From the NCBI GenBank assembly GCA_964019335.1, contig OZ025660.1:620001-684000 (forward strand): a DNA stretch of 64,000 nucleotides, in the 5' to 3' direction. The stretch is from Diplonema japonicum. Lineage: Eukaryota > Euglenozoa > Diplonemea > Diplonemida > Diplonemidae. The notes under the pieces were generated by a model, which saw only the letters and a list, made by a program, of their open reading frames with translations, made no database searches and was not told where the DNA came from. How positions within the stretch are numbered: position 1 is the first letter of the stretch; the number at the start of each line of letters is the position of its first letter. The position numbers were made by a program, and so were the translations under genes. This document shows, one piece after another, positions 50,282 through 61,250 of the stretch.

Positions 50282-50641
50282 CTATTGGAGTGTCTCAAGA
50301 TAAGCGATAATGTCAGCCCTGTCCTTGTCTCGTTTGATGCCAGCAAACGCCATCCTGGTCCCCGGCATATACTTGCTAGGATTTGTGAGATAAATGTCAA
50401 GTTCGTCCTGGGACCAAATCACGCCCGAGGACGCGTTTGCCTTACTATAAACGTAACCAGGGGCAACACCCGAGACCCTGCCCATTACATTAAAGAGGTT
50501 GGGACCAATACCATGGGGCTCCCCCTGAAGTTTATATAATTTTTATTCCCCCCCCCATACCTTTCCAAATGTGTGACATTGCCCAGCCCGCAAGTCCAAC
50601 AAACTTTTCCCCCTTTCTGGGTTGCCCATTTTGTATGGCAT
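50282..50641 (-). CDS. Cytochrome c, copy 2 (single-cysteine haem site)
   Basis: Two exons (50561-50641 and 50282-50524) with a 36-nt intron (GTATGG...CTTCAG) give 107 aa. Exon 1 again encodes 27 residues and ends [10 protein letters not shown]. Exon 2 reads [46 protein letters not shown] and ends YLETLQ. All residues needed for haem and fold are present, so it is probably functional. Divergence from copy 1 is considerable and silent sites differ, so the duplication is not recent; expression in another stage is possible. Confidence 0.93.
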
Positions 50642-50680
50642 TTTTGTATGTGTGTTGTATATTGCCCTTTTATATTTTTT

Positions 50681-51275
50681 ATTTCACTCTTCAGAAATTA
50701 CTTCACGCACTGGGGGGCCCATTACTTCACGCTAAATCTCATTACTTCACGGTGAAATAATGGCCTGTTTTCCGTGAAGTAATAGGGGGTTTTCGTTAAA
50801 TAATATGCCTCGGTAGGCCAATTTTTGCCTCGGTTCGGTTCCCAGTGGGGCTACTTTTTCCTCTCAGTTTGCTATTTCCCCCCAGGTTCAGCTCAATTGG
50901 CCAACTTTTGCCTCGGCTCAGTTCCAAGTTGGACTACTTTTTCCTCCCAATTTGCCCACTTTTGGCTAGGCCTTGTTCCCAGTTTCTGTGGGTAACTCTT
51001 CTGTGGGTAAGGGTAACTTAGTCAGCTTACCCAAGCACCCCAAAAGACTTCAAAATACCGAAGCAGCAGAAAAAAAGGAGCCAGCGGCCGCGCTAGGTAT
51101 GGGAAGGCCTGATTAGAGATGGTGACAGTGGCAATGCCAGCGACAGCGGCAGCTCTTAGTCAACAAAAGGAGGAAAAACAACTTGTATTGTAACCTTTGT
51201 AACCCCTCTCTTGTTGTACCCCTTGTCACCCTGTTGTGCCCCTCGTGGTGAAGTAATTTCAGAGTGTCGTGAAAT
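50681..51275. mobile_element. MITE-like element with imperfect inverted ends
   Basis: The left end (TTCACTCTTCAGAAATTACT, then TCACGCACTGGGG) and the reverse complement of the right end (ACTCTGAAATTACTTCACCA, then CGAGGGG) match over ~35 nt with small gaps. ATTACTTCAC recurs directly at 50698, 50721 and 50741, with an internal 12-nt perfect inverted repeat at 50741-50752/50772-50783. Two diverged ~57-nt direct repeats lie at 50816-50872 and 50899-50955. There is no ORF inside. The base composition is unlike the surrounding homopolymer DNA. Confidence 0.6.
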
Positions 51276-51292
51276 AAAACCACTTACCTACC

Positions 51293-51346
51293 GCCAAGTA
51301 ATGCTTTACCGACCTCGAGGTAACGGTAAAGTCATTACTTGTTGGC
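51293..51346. repeat. Inverted repeat (hairpin) beside the MITE-like element
   Basis: The arm GCCAAGTAATGCTTTACCG (51293-51311) pairs with CGGTAAAGTCATTACTTGTT followed by GGC (51324-51346), allowing two small bulges. The loop contains CCTCGAGG. It could be a second, related element end or a foldback. Confidence 0.6.
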
Positions 51347-52057
51347 AGTAAATAGCTATTATTTTGATTGCAGTCATATCTGAATAGAAACACAGAACAC
51401 ATCTGCACACATCTCTTCTTCTTTTTTTCTCTCTTTTTTTTTATTTTTTTTTTTCCTTCCAAGATTCCTTTCATCCTTTCTGTTTTTTTTTTTTTTTTTT
51501 TTTTTTTTTCCTTCTTTTTTCTTTTTGTTTCGCTCACGCGTGATGAGGGGAAAAGAAAAAAAGAAAAGGTACAAGTCGAAAGGCCACTTTGTCTTTCCTG
51601 AGTGGTGTTTGTACCCTGTCCCCCCCCTCCCCCCCTCCTCCATTTATACATATTCTCTGTTCCGCCCCTCTTTTTTATTTCCCTTCTCTTTTTATTTTTA
51701 TTTTATTTTTTTTTCCTTTACTCCATTTCTCAAAATAAAAAAGAAAAATAAAAGAGCTAAAAACCGGGGTGGTGGGGGGTGAGAAGAAAATTAAAACAGG
51801 GGGGGGGGAGAAAAAAAGAGAAAAATCAGAGAAAGTAGATACCGTAAGAGGATAGGTTAGGTGTGATTTTTTTTTTTTTTTTTTTCATGATAAAAAAAAA
51901 AAAACTGTTGTTTTTAAGGTATGCGCATGTGCACTCCTGCCGACCACCCACCAATTGCCGCTTACAACGGGGGTTTCAAAAAAAAAATTCTTTTTCTCCC
52001 ATCTTTTTTACTTTCCCTCTCTCGCATCTTTCCCCGGTGTCCGATGCCCCGCCCAAT
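51347..52057. repeat. Homopolymer spacer
   Basis: T/C-rich and A/G-rich tracts. No gene-like frame, apart from the DnaJ gene's 3' region. Confidence 0.5.
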
Positions 52058-53034
52058 CTATCGCTTTCGATCACTTCCACCGTTCAGTCTTCTCAATTCT
52101 GCACAGCTAGGCGTAGCAACTTTCGATGCCTGTGCAAAGTGTGTTTTTTTTAAGTCCAACAAAAATTTAAAAAAAAAAAAACCTTTTCTTTCATAGCCTC
52201 GGAGTTCTCGTACTGATTAGCCCTCTTCAGAAGCATTTCCTTGTGTGCTCTTTCTTTTTGACAGCTCTTTTGCAAATGCCCTCTATGCGCCCGAAACACA
52301 CTCGTTTCGATCTGTGTGTTTTTTTTTTTCTTCATTTTTTTTTTTTTTCATATGTATATCCCAAACCTCTCTAACCGCTCTCCTATTGCCCGCATAGTCC
52401 CGTCGGAAGGAGGGCCGCACGTAGTAGGGCACCTTAGCCCAGTCGTTTGTGATACGCTGTTCAGTGTACCCGCCTGTAATTTGATTTTTTTTTTTTTTTT
52501 AAAGTGCCACACACGTTCGTAGTCCTGCTTCAAGCTGTACGGCACAGAGTCTGTCTGGTCCAGTCCCATGCCCGACAGGATGTAGAACAGCAACAATATT
52601 AAAATAGGAAGCGAGTTCATGAACTGCATTAACCCGTTCGCTTGCTCCCTCTGCCGCCTCTCCTGGTGGTTGTGCTGCTGGTGCTGCCGCCTTTGAGGCG
52701 GCTGGAAGCCACGAAGAATATCAAACAAGTCAAAAAGATCCTCCGGCTGTTGAGGATGGTACGCCCTGCGGGCACCACTCTCTCCGTTGAGCCCCTCCTC
52801 ACCCACCTGGTCGTACACCCGTCTCTTTTGAGAGTCTGCGAGAACAGCATGTGCCTGTCCCACCGCTTTGAACGCGTCTTCTGCCCGTGGCAATGTGTTC
52901 TTGTCGGGATGCAGTCTCACAGCTAACCTCTTGTAGCTCTTCTTGATCTCTTCCACTGTCGCATCTCTCGACACCTTCAGCCTCATGTAGTAGTCCTTCG
53001 TGCCCAACACATGTTGGATGTCCTCCGCGCTCAT
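52058..53034 (-). CDS. DNAJB12/14-like ER membrane J-protein
   Basis: Co-chaperone of Hsp70 at the ER membrane, involved in ER protein quality control. Four exons (52515-53034, 52367-52473, 52183-52311, 52058-52129) with introns of 41, 55 and 53 nt join in frame to 275 aa. J-domain at ~13-80 with HPD (VRLHPDKN) and VYDQVGEEG, a His/Gln/Arg-rich linker, one membrane span (LPILILLLFYILSGM), then the DUF1977 domain: NDWAKVPYYVRPSFRRDY, HLQKSCQKERAHKEMLLKRA and the diagnostic ending KASKVATPSCAELRRLNGG (compare GTPSC in animal DNAJB12). The donor of intron 2 is GTTTGG and that of intron 3 is GTTTTT, both unusual. Confidence 0.9.
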
Positions 53035-53343
53035 GAAGTGTCGTTAGCTGAGGAGGGCGCCCCTCCCAACCTACTGGTCCGGAACATGATATGCGAGATT
53101 GATACAAAAGAAGGGGAGAAGAAAAAAAAAAACTCGGATCTATAGATTCTCTAAAGTGTGTGGGGGTGGTTTCGTCTTTTTTCTTCTTTTTTTTTCTTCT
53201 TTTTTTCTTCCCTTCTAATTTGGAAGGGGGTATATATATAAAAAAAAAAAAAAAAAAAAAAGCACACATACAAAAAGAAAAGAAAAGAAAAAAAAACGAG
53301 GGGAAAGCTCATAAGCTCTGTTGTGCTGGTGAAGTAGACCTTT
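53035..53343. repeat. Short spacer
   Basis: T- and A-rich, with a (TA)n stretch at 53231-53240 and an A run after it. No gene seen. Confidence 0.5.
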
Positions 53344-56300
53344 TCAAACTGCCTTTTTCTTCTTCTCCTTTCTTTTTCCTCTTTTAACGTCTTGATTTGT
53401 GGTTCTGTCTCCAGCTGCCGACTTTGGCTGAAGATGCCCGCTGTGTGTTTTTCTTTGTTGGTTTGTTCCCCTCCTCTGTACCTTTGGGGTGTCTTCACGT
53501 CTTGGGGAGCGGTAAGAGCTTGTTGCACTGCTTTGACTACCTGGGAAAAAAATTTTTTTTTAAAATCCCCACTCTTTCCTCTCCGTCCTCTATACCATGC
53601 TTTTTAGTAAGGTCAGCCATTCTGTTCATCACAAACTGGAACGAGGTGCTGTCGCGAGTTCGTGCTGTAAAAGTGTCGAGGGCGGTACGTTTCGAGCATA
53701 CCAGGGGGTGACCGAGCTTTGCCTATTCTTTGTGACTGGACACGTAGCTCGCGTCGTAGGGCGGAGGCGCTGGAGGGCATAGACGAGACAGAGATGTCGT
53801 CGGCCTCGGTGCAAGAAGAGATGTCGCTTGGTAGGGTGTACCTTGAAGGGGAAGGTGGGGAGTCGCTGATGTCAGATGTGAGAGCTGTGGACAGCACCTG
53901 CAGGCGGTACCTTAGCGTTTTGACCTCCTTCGCTTGCTGTGCTCCATGTGCCTCTTGGTCATGCAGTCTCGTTAGCAGCAACTTGTTCTTCTTCCTCTCC
54001 ATCGCAATAGCCTTCTCGGCATGCTTCAACACCCGTTTTGTCTCCATCATCATTTCCTCTCCCATTTCGCTTACCTCGCTCTCAGGCGACACCTCCGACA
54101 AGAGCCCTTCCATTAGCATCCCTTCGCTGCATGTGCTCGTGTCCACTGTCCGCATATTCCTCTTTGACTTTAATGCTTTGTTCTCGCCGTGCAACTCGCT
54201 GTTCTCTTCCTGCAGCGCTCTATTTTCACCCTGCTGTTCGCTCCTCTCTTCTTGCAGTATATTGTTTTCCTTCCTCAACGATCTGTTCTCCTTTTGCAGC
54301 GCAGCTAGCGACTGCTCGATCTCGTCCATCCTCGCCATGCACGTCTCCATCTCCACCTTCATCATGGCGTTCTCCTCCAGCACGCTTTGCCTCTCGAGGA
54401 GCTCTTTTTCCTTCTCGTGCAACTCTTTCTCCAGTTTGGTCTGCTTCTCGATGCCTGTCTGCAGTTCTCTCGTCATCTCTTCCAACATGTCGCCATTCTG
54501 TTCGTGTTGTCATCACATTGGGAGCATACCTGTGCTGTGGCATCGTCCAGCTTGAACTCCAGTTTGCGTTTCTCCTCCTTGCCCCTCTTAAGCCTTCCTT
54601 CCAAGCTCTCGACTGTTGTGTTCAGGATCTTCGTTTGGTACTGCTCTTGACGCAGTTTAGAGCCCACTGCTTGGTGTGCCTCGGTCGCTTTAGCCAGTTC
54701 TGCCTTAAGCTCGTCGTTGACAATACCCACCTCACTCACAAGAGCCATTTCGGACTCGTGCTTACTAATGAGGCTCAAGATGCGCTTGTTGAGTGTGTCT
54801 GCCTTGGATGACGCAGTTGCACCTGCCTGCCTGCTCCCGTCGAGCTCTGTCTCCAGAGCGATCACCTTCTCACGCAGGATGCTGCTCGCATGTCTTTCCG
54901 CCTCGCACTCTGCGGCCTTCACCTTCGCATCGTTAATGGCACTCTTCACGCGCTGCTCTGCCGCCGTCACTGTGGCCTTCAACATGGCAATCTGTTCTGA
55001 GTCCACCGAATGCTGCACCTTCTTCAGGGTTTCTTGCAAGGTCTCTATGCGCAGGTCACGCTGTGATAGTTCCCTTTTGAACAACTCGCATGCCTCCTTC
55101 GCTTGGTTCAGCTCTAAGCTCCGTTGCCGTGCCTCTTCCCGGGCGAGGGACAGGTCTGCCTTCAGAACCGCGAGCTTGATGTCCGGCGCACCCAACCTGC
55201 CAGCCTCGCCCTTTGTCGAGAGCTTCGTGAGGTACGCATCACGCTCTGCCTTTACGGACGCCAGACTGGTCTGCGTCTTCTGGAGCTCATCCTTCAGGAC
55301 CTCGACCTGTTCCTCTGATGCTTGTAAGAAAGTCTGCAGGCTGCTGTCCGACCCCTCCCGGGGCTCTGAGGATGCCCGTGCCTTTCTCAGCTCTGTTTCC
55401 AGTCCCCACCTTGTTGTGCTTTCCTTGACAAGCTGGTCCTGGACGGTGGCTCCCAGTGACGTTTGGTGCTCAAGCTCACCCGTCAGCTTTTCCACCTGTT
55501 CCCTGTACTTGCCGAGCTCTTCCCGAAGCTCTGTGCACTCCTCCTCCCACCCGTCCCCCTGCATCATCGACATCTGGCTGATGAGCTCATCCACCTTTAC
55601 ACGCAGCATGTCACGTTCCTTTCGCACACTGTCCTCGCAGGTCCATGAATTGTCTGTTGTGTAGTGCAGTCTCTCCTCCAACTCTTCTCGCTCTTTCTGC
55701 AGCTCGCTGTTCGCACTCCGCATGGCCTCCGATTGCATCCTCGTCTCCTCCACCATCTCTGTCAGCGCCTCTGTCTCCGCCTCCAGACTGCAGTTTTTTT
55801 GCTTCAGGTCATCAATTGTGCTCTCAACCTCTTGCAACCTGCTGCAATTCAGCACTGCCCCTTCGATAATGGCCTGCATGATTGCAGAGCGTGCTGTGGA
55901 TTCCATCGTGGCGATGTCGATGCGCTCAGCGGCCTCATCGATCTGCAGAATGGAGAGGGACCTGCTTGCTACGCGTGACCCCCGCTCGGACTCGCATGCG
56001 TTGACCAATTGTACGTTTTGCTCTTCGAGCTGCCGCAGCTGGGTGAGGATGGACTCCTTGAAGTTGTTGGAGTTGGAGGCTTCGATTTCCTTGGTGTGCA
56101 GGGCGTCCCGAAGGGTTTGAAGATCAAGGTCGGTGCAGTCGGCTTGTTTTGAAGCATCAGTGAGAGTGGAAGCGATGGAGCGTGTAGGGGAGAGCGGCGC
56201 ATCGGTAGGGGGTGAGACCTCTAGAGAGGCTGGCGAGTCGAAGAAGAAACGGCGAGTGCGATCGCGGGATCGGGGCGTGCCCTGCCTGCGACGACGCTGT

Positions 56301-56557
56301 TTGTTGAGCGCAGGAGGAGGCAGCATGCTGTGCGTGCCCATCTCATCTGTGTCGACAGCATCTGCCTCCGCAAAACTATCACTCGCATTACCAGGAGGCG
56401 AGGGTGGAGGTGGTGTCCAGCTCAACCGTCTGGCCAAGGGCGAGGGCGACCCTCCTCTTTTCTCCAAACGCCGCCGCCGTCCTTTGTTCGATATCCTACT
56501 CACCTCGAACGGCGGACTCTCCGGGATCAGAAGCGGTGATCTCTGTGTGTGTGGCAT
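53344..56557 (-). CDS. Long coiled-coil protein (1,023 aa)
   Basis: Five exons (54530-56557, 53702-54497, 53573-53664, 53482-53540, 53344-53440) with introns of 32, 37, 32 and 41 nt join in frame. A disordered, basic, Pro/Ser-rich N-terminus (~1-140; GRRRRLEKRGGSP, NKQRRRRQGTPRSRDRTRR) is followed by near-continuous coiled coil from ~165 to ~880 (QTLRDALHTKEIEASNSNNF; ALQKENRSLRKENNILQEER). The C-terminus contains FQFVMNRMADLTKKHGIEDG and ends in a very basic tail (KRGKRKEKKKKAV). It is likely cytoskeletal, Golgi or basal-body associated; no family is recognised. The last two exons are deduced from splice signals and are less certain than exons 1-3. Confidence 0.8.
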
Positions 56558-57633
56558 CTCGTCCCCGTCCTCCCATCTGGTTGGCTTGTCGAGAAGAACA
56601 AAATACAAGAGGGGGGGGAAATTGCTGGAAACAGCAAATAAATAATAGATGCACGAATGCAGAATAAGAAGGAAAAGAGGAAAAAGAAAACAAGGAAAAA
56701 ACGAGGGGGAAAAAAACAAAAGAACGGCGGGGAGCTTTTATTTAAGAAATAATATGGGGGGGGATAAAGAGAGGTGAAGGGAACAAGGATAACGAAAAAG
56801 GCGGCTTTTTGTGTAAATGAAAACGCTAGTTCAGTTTACTTATGATGGTCACCACCTCTTACAATACCCACACCCTTCATTTCCCTCTTGCAGTTCTGCA
56901 CCTCCATCCCCCTCTTCGTTTCTTCTGTTCTTTTTCTTTTTTTTTCTCCTTTTTTCTTTTTTCTTATTCTTTTTTTTTCGGGGGGGGTGTGTGGTTCGTT
57001 GCAAGTATAACTCTTTCTGTATGTCTTCCCCTCCCCCCGTGTCTTATATTTCATTCAGCATGAAAAATAAAAATAAAAGGGAGGAAGACAATGGGAAGAC
57101 AAGACAGGATCGGAAAGAATTTGTGTAGAGAGGGAAAAGGGTTGAAATCAACTCTTCACGTTTATGCACCGCGTGCCGGGGGATTTTTTTCTTCTTCCTT
57201 TTGTTGATTTTTCCCCCTCATCATCGTCTTCGCCACCCACTTCCTCAATCAGCAGTAAGATAACACTCGCTATGATACCTAATGGACGCCGAACAAAAAA
57301 AAAAAAAGAAATAAAAAGCGTTTCTCCATAAACGAGTCACCACAACACGTCTTAACTAAACCAAAGGGAGAAATATAAAAAAATGGAATAAAAAGACGTT
57401 CATTCAAAAAGAAACTCGATAGGTTGTACCGAAAGTACCCTTCGACTGCTTATGGCACGTTCTGAGAGGACCGGCCTCTTGCCGTGCCCCTGTGCATGGG
57501 TCGAAGGGCTTTCAATACAAAACACAATAAAATAATTCTCAGTGAATTTTATCAGCGTTATCAGTGGTGGAGGGAAGGGTGCAAAAAAAAAAATAAAATA
57601 AAATAAAATAAATAAACAAAAATGAATGAAAAA
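56558..57633. other. Spacer without a recognised gene
   Basis: About 1.1 kb with T, A and G runs and (AAAAT)n near 57592-57615. No frame of normal composition on either strand. Confidence 0.5.
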
Positions 57634-60181
57634 CTACATCCTAAGCTTGGTCTTGGCCAGATTGATGAGAAGGCCTTCGGGGACAGGGAACTTTTTCACT
57701 ACAGCCCCCGGGAAGTTCGGAGGGCTGTGGTGGCAGTACGAAGCTATGCCTGTAGGGGTGTAGACGGTGAGATCATGGACAATGGTTTCACCTGGGGTGC
57801 CAGTGCAGTCAGCACTACTGCCTATGGTTTCACCAGTCATCACAAGGGTGCTGTTGTAGAAGTAGTCTTCATGTCCAGTTATCTGCTTCACCACAGTGAA
57901 CCCGGTACCAACGTAGGCGTAGACATTCCCGTACTGCACATTGTCATGGCCACCGTAGTCATTCTTCATCCCCCTGGCCCCCGCCACAAGGAAGTTGTCA
58001 TGTGTGCGGTAGAACCCGCTCCCATCATCGTTGTCAACATCTTCCTGGGGGTAATAGTTGTCAATGAAGAAGTTGTTCGAGATTGTCCTCCACGCCATCT
58101 GCACAGAGGGCTCACCAGTCCTCACAGTTGTCAGGAACGGCTGCCTGTCCCACGAGTTGAAAGGCCCGTGGTCACCGCTCTCCCTGCATGTGGAGAAGAC
58201 AAGATTCCCGTGGAGCACATCGCCGCCCCCGAAGCCGTCGTTGAAGTTGATCCCCGCACGTGGGCCGTTGAAGAATACGTTGTATTGGATATTCGACTGC
58301 GCCACCTTCCCTTGGAAGTAAAAGCTCGACTGCTTCTCTGTGTTTTTTTTTTTTTTGTTGTGTAATATAGAAAGAACTAAAGCACACCATAGTGTCCGAT
58401 CTCACGGGCTACGTTGTACTTCACAGTGGTGTACCTCGGGTGGTTCCCGTCGGTGCCGTCGAAGCCCTCAAGCGGGTTGGCGGCCGTCTCGTTGGTGTAC
58501 CCCCAGGCGGCGATAGGGTCTGCGCCCACCCATGCAAACTCGTTCCCACTGATTGTTGCGTTGCGGTTGTACCCACTCACGAACTGTTTTTTTTCTTTTC
58601 TTTTTTTTCCCCCATTTTTTTTTTTTCTTTCTTGCTTTCGTTACATACCACGCCACTCCCGTCAATGCGGGTGATGAAGTTGCTGTCAACGGTGCACTGC
58701 TCGGTGCCCTCCAAGAAGACCGCCCCCATCCTAGCGAGCGCGGTATCACCACCAGAGGGAACGCCGTGAGGGTCCATGTAAGTGTAGCGGGTGGCGGTCA
58801 TCTTCAGCCCACGAATGGTGACACCGACAATGGGGTTCCAGCGGGTCTCCGCAGTGAGGTTGAAGAGAGTCTTGATCTGGGGGATGACGTACTCCCCGTC
58901 GGCAGGTGGGGCACCAGTCGCATTGTGGTAGAAGTACATCTTCTTCGCTGCCCTGTCGTAGAAGAACTCGTTCGGGTAGTCGAACTCCTCGAACACATTC
59001 TCAACGAACCACGGCCCCCCGAAGACGTCACCCCTGGAGCCTTGGAATCCACCTTTCCCGAATGTGATGTTGTGCCTCTCTGCGTCATACCCTGCCACTT
59101 CGAACATCCAGTTTGCCCAGCGCTTAGGCCTCCATGCGTTCACAATGGCACCCTCCATCGTCTTGTAGGGCATGTGAAGCCCAGAGTCAGCCCCACCGTT
59201 GGGGGGCGCAATCAACCTTTCGTCGGGGCGCACACCCTGTGGGATACGGTAGTAGGTCGCACTCCCGCCCCTAGGGAAGATCGAGCACCAGTAAGAGACA
59301 GGAGGCGTGAAGATTTCGCAAGGGCCCCCAATGCCCACCATGTACTTGTTGAATCCATAGTGGCTATCATTCCTCATCTGCGAAGGGTTCTCGTTGGTCA
59401 CGAACTTCTGCTTGAACTGCAAGTCGATGTCGGGTATATGCCAAATAGCAGACTCAGGCAGGCCAGACATCATCTGCACACCTTGAGGGTTGCCAGCTTC
59501 AGCCTGCCTCTCAGGGAGTTCGACGTTCCCGTTGGGGTAGCGTGCCCTCGTGGCACGGACCCCGTTCATCTGGAAGCCCCACGCGTAGTCGATGCCTGCC
59601 TGCGACATGTCTGCGGTGTACATGTTGTTCCCGTTCGCGACATTGTACGGCTGCCAGTCAAGACCCACCTTCTTCCCCCCGCTCACCGTCACCGCCTCCC
59701 CGTTGTAGTTCTGGATCGTGAGGTCCTTGTTCTCAGCCGTCACCTGAACCGCCTCAGTGAGGTAGCATGTCCCCGCCCGCAGGTTCACCGTTGTCTGCTG
59801 CCCCTTCCCTTTCGTCACCGCTGCCTGGATAGTCTTCAGGGGTGCCGTGATCGACCCGGAGTTCCCGTCGCTCCCCGTCGCGCAGTCCACGAACAACACT
59901 GCCGCGTCACCGGGCCTCGATGTGGGGAACGGGCCCCTCTTCGCCTCCTGGTCGGCGGGGGTGAAGCTCGGGATTCCACCAGTGTAGTTCTGGCAGTCCT
60001 TGTTCAGACCCAGTGCGTAGTACAGGTTCTCGAACTTCCCAAGTCGGGGGACGGTCTTCTGCCCGTACTCCCATGCGAGCTTCCTCATCTTACAGTTGAA
60101 TGACTCGGGGCCATTGCTCCATACAGCTGTCGAGGTCTGCGCTGCCCCGAGCAGCAGCATCGCCATCGCGAGCGTCTTCAT
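57634..60181 (-). CDS. Secreted right-handed beta-helix protein, copy 3 (most divergent)
   Basis: Three exons (58649-60181, 58388-58583, 57634-58337) give 810 aa. The first ~220 residues and the block from DWRFIENVF-like text (FEEFDYPNEFFYDRAAKKMY) to GVPSGG are nearly identical to the other copies. The middle cassette differs strongly (MMSGLPESAIWHIPDIDLQF; FPRGGSATYYRIPQGVRPDE), and the C-terminal third is diverged (VQYGNVYAYVGTGFTVVKQI; CTGTPGETIVHDLTVYTPTG). Both introns sit at the same codons as in the other copies but have unrelated sequence (65 nt, GTATGTAACG...; 50 nt, GTGTGCTTTAG...). Same signal peptide. Confidence 0.9.
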
Positions 60182-61058
60182 CGTCGTCGCGGATCTGAAT
60201 GTTGATGAGAAAAGAGTATCAAAGCACTGTATGAAAGAGAGGGAGAGAGAGAGGAATGGATTGCGGGCGTTGCCAACTTGTGTGAGTTGGACGAGGCTCC
60301 CCGTCGTGTTTCAGAAGACAGAAAGAAGATTAAAAGAGTATCAGACCAAAGATGGTCCTTTAGTTTGCGTTCTTTATCTTTCCTCATTTCGTGTCTAACT
60401 GAAAGTAGCACTTGCCTGCCCCATTGATGGATGCAGCAACTCCTTTCGTCTTTTTTATTTTAACTTTTTGGAAGAAAGACCTTGATTCGTCTCTTAAGGT
60501 ACCGTTCACGAGTTTAATAACAACAGAAGGTATTTTATTCTTCTTTTTTTCTGCTCCAACGTTGGTGCCTGAAGGGGAAGGGTAAAAAAAATTGTGGTCA
60601 CTGTATTTCCATACTTTCTGTTGTTTATTTCCCCAGAAATCTCCTTACAATTTCAAGATTTCTGAAAAGGAGAAGGGGAACTATACGTCAATCAAAGAAG
60701 GAAAAAAAGAAAAGAAAAGAGGAGAATTTCAAAGAAGAATAGGTTAGCAAGAATCGTGGGTTTCTCAAAGAAAAGACCCTTTTAAATCTTTGGTTCCTGC
60801 CCCAAGGTTTCTTTGGAACTTTTACCGACTTCTTTGCGAAAGGTGCCCACATCTTGTCCTGCTTGTCATTCAAGCGGGGCTCGCTTCCACATCACGGAAA
60901 AGAATCGTTCATCCGACAAAAAAGAAGAAAAGTGAAGAAATCAAGGAGTCCGTTTGTTTGATTTTAACAAAATCCTGAGATCTCCTTTTTCACCCTCCCT
61001 GTCCTATTAAAAAAAAAGAAAAAAAAAAAAAAAAAAAAAGCATAAATAAGAATTGCAC

Positions 61059-61095
<37 letters not shown>

Positions 61096-61250
61096 CCTTT
61101 TTCTCTTTTTTTCCAGTATGGATTATTGGAAAGCAGAGGAAGAAAAAAATGGAAATAACAGTGAATAAAAAAAAAAAAAAAAAAAAAAAAAGAAAGAAAG
61201 AAAGAGAGGAATCATGAAAAGGGAGAATGAATGAGATTCTTTAGATACAT
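60182..61250. other. Spacer between beta-helix copies 3 and 4
   Basis: A ~32-nt T run near 61060-61091, A runs near 61010-61040 and 61169-61191, and (GA)n at 60236-60256. No gene seen. Confidence 0.55.
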
